Shown piece after piece: positions 6,664 through 13,851 of a DNA stretch of 16,374 nucleotides; position 1 is the stretch's first letter; every line of letters starts with the position of its first letter. Source of the DNA: B4-G1 sp964393895 (GTDB taxonomy: Bacteria; Chloroflexota; Anaerolineae; B4-G1); the NCBI GenBank assembly GCA_964393895.1, contig CAYMWP010000110.1:1-16374 (forward strand), given 5' to 3'. The notes under the pieces are model-generated. The model saw only the letters and a list, made by a program, of their open reading frames with translations, was not told the DNA's origin and did not search any database. The position numbers and the translations under genes were made by a program.

Positions 6664-7767
6664 ATGACACAGACCACCTACATGCCGGTAGACATCGTCG
6701 CCAGCTTTATGCAGGATACCTTCCAGGCCCTCGGCGTCCCCGAGGAGGAGGCCGCCATCTGTGCCGACGTGCTCATCGCCGCCGACCTGCGGGGGATCGA
6801 ATCGCACGGCGTGGGCCGGCTCAAGTACTATTACGACCGCATCCGGCGCGGCCAACACCGCACCGCCACCGAGATAAAGATCATCAAAGAGACAGAGACG
6901 ACCGCGCTGGTGGACGGCCAGCACGGCATGGGTCACGTCATCGCCTACCGTGCAATGAGGATGGCGATGGACAAGGCCAGCCAGTACGGTCTGGGCGCCG
7001 TCGCTGTGCGCAACTCGACCCACTTTGGCATCGCCGGCTACTACCCGCTGATGGCGGCCCAGGAGGGAATGATGGGCTTTACTGTCACCAACGCCCGGCC
7101 GGCCATCGCGCCCACCTTTAGTACCGAGCCGATGCTGGGCACCAACCCCATCGCCTTTGCCGCCCCGTCCGACGGCCCCCACCCTTTCTGCTTCGACGGG
7201 GCCACCTCCATCATCCAGCGCGGCAAGGTCGAGGTGCTGGCCCGCGCCGAAAAACCCATCCCCGCCGGCTGCGTCATTGACGCCCAAGGCGAGCCGCTAA
7301 CCGACCCGGCACAGGCACTCGCGGCCTTTGGCCAAGCGCAAGCAGCGCTCTTGCCGCTGGGCGGCGCAGGGGAGGAGTTGGCCGGATACAAGGGATATGA
7401 CCTGGCGGCGATGGTCGAGGTGCTCTCAGCCTCACTGTGTGCGGGATTGTTCATGAAGGACCTGCTGGGCTTTGCGCCCGACGGCTCCACCCGCCCCTAC
7501 ATGCTGGGTCACTTTTTCCTGGCGATAGACATTGAGCACTTTATCCCGCTGGCGGTCTCACGCTTTATCACCGGTCAGATAATGCGCGCGCTCCAAGAAG
7601 CGCGCAAAGCGCCCGGCGCCTCCCGCATCTATGTGGCCGGGGAGAAGGAACACAAGAACGAGCAACGCATCCGCGAGCAGGGCGTCCCGGTCAACGCCAA
7701 TTTACGGAGCGAGCTGCAAATCGTGCGGGACGAACTGGGTATCTCTGGCTACGAAACATACTTCTGA
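6664..7767 (+). CDS. Ldh-family (malate/L-lactate/ureidoglycolate-type) NAD(P)-dependent dehydrogenase
   Basis: 367 residues, within the usual size for the type-2 malate/L-lactate dehydrogenase family, soluble NAD(P)-dependent enzymes that oxidise 2-hydroxyacids. Family motifs in order: ESHGVGRL (46-53) with the conserved Ser-His pair; DGQHGMGHVIAYRAM (84-98); VRNSTHFGIAGYY (115-127) with likely catalytic His120; MLGTNPIAFAAPS (157-169); and LLPLGG then ELAGYKGYDLA (229-248). The family includes lactate, malate, sulfolactate, ureidoglycolate and 2,3-diketogulonate dehydrogenases, and I cannot decide the substrate from sequence. The MTQTTY start follows a good ribosome binding site. It appears to be a single-gene unit between the palindromic element and tRNA-Gln. 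No substrate-pathway partner lies beside it. Confidence 0.88.
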   Translation: MTQTTYMPVDIVASFMQDTFQALGVPEEEAAICADVLIAADLRGIESHGVGRLKYYYDRIRRGQHRTATEIKIIKETETTALVDGQHGMGHVIAYRAMRMAMDKASQYGLGAVAVRNSTHFGIAGYYPLMAAQEGMMGFTVTNARPAIAPTFSTEPMLGTNPIAFAAPSDGPHPFCFDGATSIIQRGKVEVLARAEKPIPAGCVIDAQGEPLTDPAQALAAFGQAQAALLPLGGAGEELAGYKGYDLAAMVEVLSASLCAGLFMKDLLGFAPDGSTRPYMLGHFFLAIDIEHFIPLAVSRFITGQIMRALQEARKAPGASRIYVAGEKEHKNEQRIREQGVPVNANLRSELQIVRDELGISGYETYF

Positions 7768-7806
7768 AGGAGAACCGAGAAACCCGATCCCTGGCAGCCG
7801 GGCCAA

Positions 7807-7835
7807 TTGCGCAGGTCAAAAGATTGTGGTAAAAT
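7807..7835 (+). promoter_or_regulatory. Promoter of tRNA-Gln
   Basis: -35 TTGCGC (7807-7812), 17-nt spacer, -10 TAAAAT (7830-7835) with an extended TGG just before it (7827-7829). The expected start point is about 7 nt further on, shortly before the tRNA at 7850. Confidence 0.6.
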
Positions 7836-7849
7836 ATCCCTCGTTACCC

Positions 7850-7920
7850 TGGGGGCTCGTCTAATGGCAGGACAGCGGTCTCTGACACCGTATGTGGAGG
7901 TTCGAATCCTTCGCCCCCAG
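7850..7920 (+). tRNA. tRNA-Gln (anticodon CTG)
   Basis: A complete cloverleaf of 71 nt. Acceptor TGGGGGC (7850-7856) pairs with GCCCCCA (7913-7919), with discriminator G at 7920. The D-stem is GTCT/GGAC (7859-7862 with 7870-7873). The anticodon stem is GCGGT/ACCGT (7875-7879 with 7887-7891), with loop CTCTGAC and anticodon CTG at 7882-7884. The T-stem is GGAGG/CCTTC around TTCGAAT. The CCA end is not encoded. The anticodon reads CAG (glutamine). Confidence 0.95.
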
Positions 7921-7984
7921 CCTCGCCCCTTCCGCCCGGATGCATTGCAACAGAAACACGACCGGTGCCCTGGTATGGACGCTA

Positions 7985-8050
7985 ATTTAGCGCAGCAGCA
8001 GAGCGCCAGCATCCAAATCCTGTGGTACGCGTTCGAATCGCGGCGGGGGT
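7985..8050 (+). pseudogene. tRNA-like remnant (possibly tRNA-Gly-derived)
   Basis: 65 nt after tRNA-Gln, a stretch reads like a decayed tRNA. It has a TTTAGCGC...GAGC D-arm-like part, a GCCAGCATCCAAATC segment at the anticodon-arm position, and an ACGCG-TTCGAAT-CGCGG T-arm (4 of 5 pairs). The anticodon stem is mismatched and no acceptor arms pair, so it cannot be a functional tRNA as read. The similarity is by eye and may be chance. The whole 7921-8408 gap is otherwise gene-free; it also holds hairpins at 8176-8206 and about 8290-8315 and a TAAAAT at 8326-8331. Confidence 0.3.
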
Positions 8051-8175
8051 GCTGGGGGAATTGCCAATAAGAACAAAAATAAGGTTCGATTACCCCACCC
8101 CGAACAACGGTGGCCCATCTCGGCATTTCCAGATATTCAAACTTCAACGTCCTGAGGCAATCCAGGGACTGCCAC

Positions 8176-8206
8176 AAGCCGTCGGTGTTACCCACACCGG
8201 CGGCTT
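8176..8206. repeat. Strong 13-bp hairpin in the gene-free gap
   Basis: AAGCCGTCGGTGT (8176-8188) pairs along its full length with ACACCGGCGGCTT (8194-8206), with one T-G wobble, around a TACCC loop. The following sequence (CACTTT) has only a weak T content. It may be a terminator for the tRNA transcript or a structural repeat. Confidence 0.5.
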
Positions 8207-8325
8207 CACTTTGAGCAAGAGAGTCCTTGGAGGGGTCACCTGCGACCCACCCCAGCTTGCTGAGCGGGAGAGGTAGCGGAACGTCCAGGCGCTTCTCTCA
8301 AGGGGAGCAAAGCGAAAGAAGCGGG

Positions 8326-8331
8326 TAAAAT
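8326..8331 (+). promoter_or_regulatory. TAAAAT -10-like box before the glycosyltransferase operon
   Basis: GGGTAAAAT resembles the -10 region of the tRNA-Gln promoter. No recognisable -35 is present. Transcription from here would give a leader of about 70 nt to the TTG start at 8409. Confidence 0.3.
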
Positions 8332-8396
8332 CATTGCCGATCACCGAGTCTGCCGGGAAAGCGGATCCGTTGACAGGATTGCGACAGACGGCAAGC

Positions 8397-8402
8397 GGGA
8401 GA
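8397..8402 (+). promoter_or_regulatory. Shine-Dalgarno supporting a TTG start
   Basis: GGGAGA lies 6 nt before TTG 8409, which begins the typical glycosyltransferase N-terminus (MKILFLCRFLPHP). No ATG fits that N-terminus. Confidence 0.6.
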
Positions 8403-8408
8403 TAGAGT

Positions 8409-9611
8409 TTGAAGATACTGTTCCTTTGCCGCTTCCTGCCCCACCCCGAGGCGCGGGACAGCGGCGGCCAGGATACGTACCATTACCTTGCCTCTCTGAG
8501 CGAACGGCACTCTGTCTCTCTGATTGCCTTTGCCACCCCGGGGCAGGCTCGCGCGGTCGCCTCTATGCGCTCCGTGTGTGAGGAGACCATCGCCGTACCC
8601 TACTACCCCCACGCCCTGCTACCTCGTCTGTGGCGACAGGGCTGGAGGCTGCTGTTACCGCGCGTGTACGGGCGCTGTGTCTCCCTGCGTTACCGCCGCG
8701 CCCTGCGCGCTCTGCTGGCCCGCACCCGCTTCGACGTCGTCATCGTGAACGGCATGATGACCCGCTACGGCAGCCTGGTCCGAGGGGCCAGGCGCGTGCT
8801 GGACGAGATTGACCTATACTCGGTGGTCGCCTATCACATCTATCGTAACGAGAAACGGCCCCTGCTGCGCCTTTGGAGCAAGTGGGACTGGCTCAGGACA
8901 CAGGCATCCGAGCTGCGCTACGCGGCCTCTTACGATACAGTACTGGTGCGCTCCAGGCAGGATCACGAGTTTCTAAAATGCCTGATAGCGGAGCAAAAAA
9001 TAGCCGTGCTCCCCCCCTGGTTCGAGGGTCTCGATACGTTGCGCCGCATCCCGCTCCGCCGCCCAGCAGGGAACAAACTCCTGTTCACAGGTGCGCTGGA
9101 CCGGCCGGCGAACGTAGAGGCCGTACAACATTTCGTTCGAGAGATCCTGCCCCTGATCCGCCAGCGGGCAGCGGACGCGGAATTATACATCGTGGGAGGC
9201 GCGCCCGTTCAGCGCGTGAGACGCTTGGCCGCCGAGCAAGCCGTGACAGTCGTCGGAGAGGTTCCAGACCTGGCGCCGTTTTACGAGTGCTGCGCGGTCA
9301 ACGTAGTCCCTCTATTGAGGGGCGGGGGCGTCATCGTCAAAACATTGAACGGCATGGCCGCCGGCCGCCCCACCGTAGCGACCGCCGTGGGCAACTCTGG
9401 CACCGGCGCGCAGCCCGGACGCGACCTGCTCGTGGCGGACGATTGCGCTTCGTTCGCCGGGGCGGTCGTAGACCTGCTCTTGGACCAGCAACTCTGGCAA
9501 GAGATCGCGGCGAACGGGCGGCGTCACGTCGTCGAGAACTATTGCTGGGAAGACACCGTCCATGATCTGGAAAACTTGCTACAATCGGTAGTAAGGGAAG
9601 GGGGACGTTAG
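8409..9611 (+). CDS. GT-B fold glycosyltransferase (GT4-like)
   Basis: 400 residues from a TTG start with a good ribosome binding site. The N-terminal Rossmann domain opens MKILFLCRFLPHP with a GGQ acceptor-site loop (19-21). The C-terminal donor domain has LLFTGALDRPANVEAVQHFV (224-243), ILPLIRQRAADAELYIVGG (246-264), VVGEVPDL (281-288), then KTLNGMAAGRPTVAT (311-325), GRDLLVADD (337-345) and GRRHVVE (370-376). Such enzymes transfer a sugar from a nucleotide donor to cell-surface glycans at the cytoplasmic membrane; donor and acceptor are unknown. In most relatives the position after KxL is Glu (KxLEAMAAG), which contacts the donor ribose; here it is Asn314. The acetyltransferase gene starts 4 nt after the stop, so the two should be co-expressed. 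Confidence 0.85.
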   Translation: MKILFLCRFLPHPEARDSGGQDTYHYLASLSERHSVSLIAFATPGQARAVASMRSVCEETIAVPYYPHALLPRLWRQGWRLLLPRVYGRCVSLRYRRALRALLARTRFDVVIVNGMMTRYGSLVRGARRVLDEIDLYSVVAYHIYRNEKRPLLRLWSKWDWLRTQASELRYAASYDTVLVRSRQDHEFLKCLIAEQKIAVLPPWFEGLDTLRRIPLRRPAGNKLLFTGALDRPANVEAVQHFVREILPLIRQRAADAELYIVGGAPVQRVRRLAAEQAVTVVGEVPDLAPFYECCAVNVVPLLRGGGVIVKTLNGMAAGRPTVATAVGNSGTGAQPGRDLLVADDCASFAGAVVDLLLDQQLWQEIAANGRRHVVENYCWEDTVHDLENLLQSVVREGGR

Positions 9612-9615
9612 GAGA

Positions 9616-10872
9616 ATGAAGGCATCATACGAGCGACCGCTAGGAGATGGATTGATACTACGCACCGCCACCGGTGAGCGCGACGTCGAGCGGGTGGCCG
9701 AGTTCAACGGCGCCATCCATGGCCCAGCATCCATCGCGATGACGCACAGACTGTTCACCCACCATCCCAACACGCAGATGGAGGATCTGATCTTTGTCGA
9801 GGATGAGCAAAGTGGCCAAGTCGTCTCATCCCTGTGCCTGATCCCCTGGGTTTGGCGCTACGAGGACGTCGAAATATCAGCCGGCGAAATGGGCATCGTG
9901 GGTACTCGAGAGGACCATCGTCGTCGTGGGCTGATCCGCGCCCAGGTGGATCACTTCAAGCGCCGGCTGCGCGAGCGCGGCTGCCTGCTATCCCAGATCC
10001 AGGGCATCCCCTACTACTACCGCCAGTTTGGGTACGAGTATGCGCTGCCGCTGGAAGGCGGGCTGCGGATAGAACTCCGCCACGTCCCTGCTCCACCGGA
10101 GACGCCGTTCACCTTTCGCCTGGTCACGCTCGACGATCTGCCCACGCTAATGCGGTTCTACGACGAGGCCGCCCAAGAGATCGCCATCCACGCTGCCCGC
10201 AACGAGGCAACGTGGCGCTATCTGCTGACGCACTCGATTGGAACAGAGACCGAGTGCGAGACCTGGCTCGTTCAGGATGCAGGTGGACGGGCCACAGGAT
10301 ACGTGCGCCTCCCCAAGCACCACTTTGGCCAAGAGTTGGTGGCAGGCGAAGTCTCGCGCCTGGGGTTCGATGCAGCACTGGCCGTTCTGCACCACCTCAA
10401 GACGCTGGCCCTGGAGCGTGAAAAGCCCGGCATCCGGCTCAATCTGCCCGCCAACTGCGCCCTGATGCGCCTGGCCCGCTCGCTGGACAGTCACGACTTG
10501 GGCGCTTACGCCTGGCAAATTCACGTCCCAGACCTGGTCGCGTTGTTGCGCGCGCTGGCTCCTGTGCTCGAGCGCCGAGTCGCCGAGTCGCCGTTCGCCG
10601 GACTAATGTGCGACGTGAGGCTGAACCTGTACCACGAGAGCCTGTTGCTGCGCTTTGAGGCCGGGCGGATGACCGAGGTCGCCAACTTGGACTTTGGCGA
10701 CGATGGAGAGATTCGCTTCCCGCCGTTGCAGCTCGTTCCACTGGTGTTGGGGTATCGGACGGTGGAGGAATTGTGCGCCGCCTACCCTGACGTGAGAGTC
10801 GCGCCAGCCTGGCGATTACTGGCCGACACACTGTTTCCCAAAGTGACGTCGTTCATCTACACCATCTACTAA
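9616..10872 (+). CDS. Eis-like GNAT N-acetyltransferase with SCP2-like C-terminal domain
   Basis: 418 residues, the size of Eis-type multidomain acetyltransferases. The N-terminal GNAT domain carries the acetyl-CoA pyrophosphate loop in VGTREDHRRRGLIRAQV (95-111), followed by GIPYYYRQFGYEYAL (130-144), a very typical end of the first GNAT unit. A second degenerate GNAT-like region (about 165-300) and an SCP2-like domain (about 305-418) follow. Eis proteins acetylate amines, for example aminoglycosides in mycobacteria, but substrates of environmental members are mostly unknown, so no resistance role is claimed. ATG 9616 lies 4 nt after the glycosyltransferase stop. GGGGGA at 9600-9605 is the probable ribosome binding site inside the end of that gene. 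Confidence 0.8.
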   Translation: MKASYERPLGDGLILRTATGERDVERVAEFNGAIHGPASIAMTHRLFTHHPNTQMEDLIFVEDEQSGQVVSSLCLIPWVWRYEDVEISAGEMGIVGTREDHRRRGLIRAQVDHFKRRLRERGCLLSQIQGIPYYYRQFGYEYALPLEGGLRIELRHVPAPPETPFTFRLVTLDDLPTLMRFYDEAAQEIAIHAARNEATWRYLLTHSIGTETECETWLVQDAGGRATGYVRLPKHHFGQELVAGEVSRLGFDAALAVLHHLKTLALEREKPGIRLNLPANCALMRLARSLDSHDLGAYAWQIHVPDLVALLRALAPVLERRVAESPFAGLMCDVRLNLYHESLLLRFEAGRMTEVANLDFGDDGEIRFPPLQLVPLVLGYRTVEELCAAYPDVRVAPAWRLLADTLFPKVTSFIYTIY

Positions 10873-10968
10873 CAAGGACGACTGCTCACAATAGTGCGAG
10901 GCGCATCGCCAATTTGCCCACACTGACTCGCTGTCCCAGCCATCGCGCTACCCTTCTAAGCATTCTTG

Positions 10969-10977
10969 TGGTATCAT
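10969..10977 (+). promoter_or_regulatory. Extended -10 promoter of the M28 peptidase gene
   Basis: TGG-TATCAT (10969-10977) sits just upstream of ATG 10991, the same TGn-extended layout as at tRNA-Gln. No clear -35. The leader would be very short (under 10 nt). Nothing else is seen in the 118-nt gap. Confidence 0.35.
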
Positions 10978-10990
10978 CGGGATTGAGATA

Positions 10991-12304
10991 ATGATGAGCT
11001 CAGAATCCACTCCTCCCCGTATGCCCCGCCCGCTACGGGTGATCCTACCCGCGCTGCTGGCCAGCCTGGCCCTGCTGCTCCTTCTGGGCAGTGTCTCCTC
11101 CGCCGCGCCGACCGACCTGCCGGAATCCGTCGCTCACGATCCCGTCGTGGCCTACATCGTCTCACAGGTCACCACCCAGACACTGGAGCACGAGCTGGCG
11201 GGCCTGACCGGCGAGCGACCGGTCGTCGTGGCGGGATCGCTCTACACCATCGCCACCCGCAACACCTATTATGCCCAGCCAATCTCTATGACCACCCGCT
11301 ACGCCTACGAACAGTTCGCCGGATATGGGTTGGTCGTCACCTACCACAATTACGTCTGGAGCGGCAACCACTGGCGCAACGTGGTGGCCGAAAAACCCGG
11401 CGCGGGAGAGTCTGACGAGATCTGTCTCATCACCGCCCACGTGGACGATATGCCTCCGAGTTCTCTCGCCCCTGGCGCCGACGATAATGGCTCTGGTTCC
11501 GTCGCCGTCCTGATGGCAGCCCGGCTGCTGGCGCCCCAGCGCTTTACCCACACCCTGCGCTTTGTGCTCTTCACAGGCGAGGAACAAGGACTGCGCGGCA
11601 GCGCCGCCTACGCCGCCGACCGCAAGGCGTGCGGCGAGAACATCCAGGGCGTGGTCAACCTGGACATGATCGGTTACAATTCCGACGCCAACCAGGCCAT
11701 TGACCTATACGCCCGCAGCGACGTGACAGGCTCTCTGGAACTGACCCGCATCTTCTCAGACGTGATCGGCGTCTACGGGCTGGGCCTGGTTCCCAGTCGC
11801 TTCAGCAATGTCTGGCCCATCAACGCCAGCGATCAGTGGAGTTTCCTCGAGCAGGGCTACCCGGCCTTCCTGGCTATCGAGGATATGGGCGACTCCACGC
11901 CCTACTACCACTCTACGTCGGACACGCTCTCCACGCTCGACCTGGACTATTACGCCGATTTCACCCGCGCCGCCATCGCCACCATCGCCCACCTGGGCCG
12001 CTTGTTGCCGGGCGGTTACCTTTCCGGCACGGTCCACGCGCTGGATACGGGCCATCCTCTTCCAGCCACTGTTGGTGCCTTTGTGCCCACCCATAACTAC
12101 ACCTTCACCGCCTCGACCGGAGCCAGCGGGCTCTATTCCCTGCCCCTGCCCAGCGGCAGTTATACCGTCACCGCTTGGGCGGCGACCTACTACCCGACCA
12201 CCATCACCGATGTGCTCATCGTCACTGACACCGTCGTCACGCGGGATTTTGTCCTGGAGCCGTGGCCGCGCACGTACCTGCCATTGATCGCCCATGGCGG
12301 TTGA
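10991..12304 (+). CDS. Secreted M28-family zinc aminopeptidase with C-terminal Ig-like domain and YLPLI tail
   Basis: 437 residues. A signal peptide is evident: basic n-region (RMPRPLR), hydrophobic core about 17-33, likely cleavage near SSAAP (36-40). The M28 catalytic domain has the co-catalytic zinc set: His150 in TAHVDD, Asp165 in GADDNGSGS, catalytic Glu197 and ligand Glu198 in FTGEEQGLRGS, Asp225 in NLDMIGYN and His307 in YYHSTSDT. By analogy with Streptomyces aminopeptidase it would release N-terminal residues from peptides outside the cell. Residues about 344-424 resemble a carboxypeptidase-regulatory-like beta sandwich (SGTVHALDTG...GLYSLPLPSGSYTVTA). The protein ends RTYLPLIAHGG, a tail I associate with exported Chloroflexota proteins. 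It overlaps the next gene by 11 nt. An adjacent ATG at 10994 is an alternative start. Confidence 0.88.
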   Translation: MMSSESTPPRMPRPLRVILPALLASLALLLLLGSVSSAAPTDLPESVAHDPVVAYIVSQVTTQTLEHELAGLTGERPVVVAGSLYTIATRNTYYAQPISMTTRYAYEQFAGYGLVVTYHNYVWSGNHWRNVVAEKPGAGESDEICLITAHVDDMPPSSLAPGADDNGSGSVAVLMAARLLAPQRFTHTLRFVLFTGEEQGLRGSAAYAADRKACGENIQGVVNLDMIGYNSDANQAIDLYARSDVTGSLELTRIFSDVIGVYGLGLVPSRFSNVWPINASDQWSFLEQGYPAFLAIEDMGDSTPYYHSTSDTLSTLDLDYYADFTRAAIATIAHLGRLLPGGYLSGTVHALDTGHPLPATVGAFVPTHNYTFTASTGASGLYSLPLPSGSYTVTAWAATYYPTTITDVLIVTDTVVTRDFVLEPWPRTYLPLIAHGG

Positions 12305-13082
12305 CCGGCTCTTTTCCGGCTACGTCTTGGACCTGGACGGCACCGTCTACCTGGGGGACGCGCTTCTGCCGGGGGCCAAAGGCACGGTGGAGAGGCTGCG
12401 GGCGCGCGGCTCGCGCCTCCTCTTCCTCAGCAACAAACCCATCCAGACCCGCGCCGACTATGCCGCCAAGCTGACCCGCCTCGGTATCCCCACCGCGCTG
12501 GACGAGGTCATCAACTCTTCCTGGGTGCTGGCCCGCTGGCTGGAGCGGGAGGCTCCAGGGGCGCGATTGTTCGTGGTAGGGGAAGCGCCGCTCTTGGGGG
12601 AACTGCTCGCGGCGGGGTTCCGGTTGGTCGAGGAGCCGGACGCGGTCGAGTTTGTCGTCGCCTCCTTCGACCGCACCTTTGATTACCGCAAGCTCCGAAT
12701 AGCGTTTGATGCGGTGCGGGCTGGGGCGCGCTTCGTCGCCACCAACGGCGACCGCTACTGCCCCACCCCCGAGGGCGGCCTGCCAGACGCGGCGGCCGTC
12801 ATCGGGGCCATCGAGGAATGCACTGGCAAGCGGGTGGAGGTGATCGTCGGCAAACCGTCGCTCATCACCGCCCGCGCCATCCTCGACCGGTTGCAGCTTC
12901 CGGCCTCAGAGTGTATCATCGTCGGCGACCGGCTGGAGACGGACGTACTGATGGGCCAGGAGGCGGGCATGGCGACGGGGGTCGTCCTCACCGGCGTCAC
13001 CACGCCGGAACTGCTGACCACCTCTGAAATCCAACCCGACTATGTGCTTCACCGATTGGACGAACTGCTTCTCGATGTGTAA
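12294..13082 (+). CDS. HAD-IIA (NagD-type) phosphatase
   Basis: 262 residues, typical of NagD/PGP-type HAD hydrolases, cytosolic Mg-dependent phosphatases acting on small phosphorylated metabolites. Motif I is VLDLDGTVY with nucleophile Asp13 and acid/base Asp15. Motif II is LFLSNKP (43-49), motif III Lys187 in VGKPS, and motif IV IIVGDRLETD (208-217). The C2-type cap lies between motifs II and III. The substrate cannot be told from sequence. The ATG at 12294 lies inside the peptidase gene (11-nt overlap) with no clear Shine-Dalgarno, suggesting translational coupling, although the two products work in different compartments. Confidence 0.88.
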   Translation: MAVDRLFSGYVLDLDGTVYLGDALLPGAKGTVERLRARGSRLLFLSNKPIQTRADYAAKLTRLGIPTALDEVINSSWVLARWLEREAPGARLFVVGEAPLLGELLAAGFRLVEEPDAVEFVVASFDRTFDYRKLRIAFDAVRAGARFVATNGDRYCPTPEGGLPDAAAVIGAIEECTGKRVEVIVGKPSLITARAILDRLQLPASECIIVGDRLETDVLMGQEAGMATGVVLTGVTTPELLTTSEIQPDYVLHRLDELLLDV

Positions 13083-13171
13083 AAAGAGGAGAGGCATTCG
13101 GAGCGTTCAGTGATTCTGGGGTTGGAGGGGCAGACCCGGCTTAACCGTGACGCAACCGTAGGGCGGGTTCA

Positions 13172-13849
13172 TCACCCAACCCCCAGCACCTTGGCCAGTC
13201 GGCTGTGCACATCGGAAGGCAGCGGCTCGAGCTTGCCCGGCCCCCGCAGCCAGGCTTTCACCTTCTTGCCGTAAAAGACCGGTACGGGCGCATCGTTGAC
13301 CTCCAGCGTGACGTCCGGGTTAACAAACAGAACGACCGGACGCACCGGTATATCAGCGTCGGGCAGTCTTTTGGTCAACCAGCGTTCCAACTTGCGCGCC
13401 TCGCGCTCGGCCTCCAAGTGAGGATTACCCACCACTTTTTGTCCCGCAAACAGCCGGAGGAACTTGCTCCGTTGCCGATGTTCCCACTTGCCATCCCTGC
13501 AAGTTACCTGTCCCCCCTGGGTCTTGATGACAAAGACGGTGCAGCCGCCGGGCTCCAGGAGGACGTGGGAGGCGGGGAGAACGTATTGCAGGAGCGTGTA
13601 GCGCCCCCCCAGGTACTTTAGTTTTTCGGCCAGCGCCTCGTGATGAGCAAAGAGGCCGGCGTACCGGTCGGCAAACAGCCCTCCTACAAATATGCACAGG
13701 TAGCCCACCGCCGTGCTCGCCAGCATCCAATTCGGTCTCGACCAAAAAATGAACAGGGTGATGAGCAATACGGCAAGCCCGGCCAGCGCCCCATACTGGC
13801 CCACGAGACCCAACACGCGGATGCGGCGTTCGTTACGGATGATACGCAT
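13172..13849 (-). CDS. Membrane-anchored NERD-like domain protein, probably inactive as nuclease
   Basis: 225 residues from ATG 13849; a longer frame to 13972 only overlaps fabF and is not used. Two transmembrane helices (about 13-36 and 41-60) precede a cytoplasmic NERD-like domain (about 75-160: KLKYLGGRYTLLQYVLPASH, then CTVFVIKTQGGQVTC, then a K/R-rich part and EAEREARKLERWL). NERD is a PD-(D/E)XK-related nuclease fold with a 'DH...IExK' core. Here the Asp before His95 is Ser and the IExK position reads IKTQ, so catalytic residues appear lost. A C-terminal part (about 168-225) contains VVLFVNPDVTLEV. The ATG follows the fabF TGA by 2 nt and its ribosome binding site (GAGGAG) lies in the last fabF codons, so it is coupled to fabF. 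Function unknown. Confidence 0.65.
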   Translation of the reverse strand: MRIIRNERRIRVLGLVGQYGALAGLAVLLITLFIFWSRPNWMLASTAVGYLCIFVGGLFADRYAGLFAHHEALAEKLKYLGGRYTLLQYVLPASHVLLEPGGCTVFVIKTQGGQVTCRDGKWEHRQRSKFLRLFAGQKVVGNPHLEAEREARKLERWLTKRLPDADIPVRPVVLFVNPDVTLEVNDAPVPVFYGKKVKAWLRGPGKLEPLPSDVHSRLAKVLGVG

Positions 13850-13851
13850 TT

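Noticed and set aside
7850..7920. tRNA-Gln as an integration (att) site
   Set aside because: No integrase, no direct repeat of the tRNA 3' end and no foreign-looking genes follow within the window.
7749..8195. 148-codon frame on the - strand across tRNA-Gln
   Set aside because: It runs antisense through a clear tRNA; its middle part is just translated tRNA complement and no protein family is recognisable.
8370..8375. Perfect TTGACA -35 box before the glycosyltransferase
   Set aside because: No -10-like hexamer lies 16-18 nt downstream (AAGCGG is found there), so it is probably chance.
13116..13186. Imperfect inverted repeat CTGGGGTTGG / CCAACCCCCAG at the convergent gene ends as a bidirectional terminator
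   Set aside because: The loop is about 50 nt, one arm lies in coding sequence and no T-run follows on either strand.
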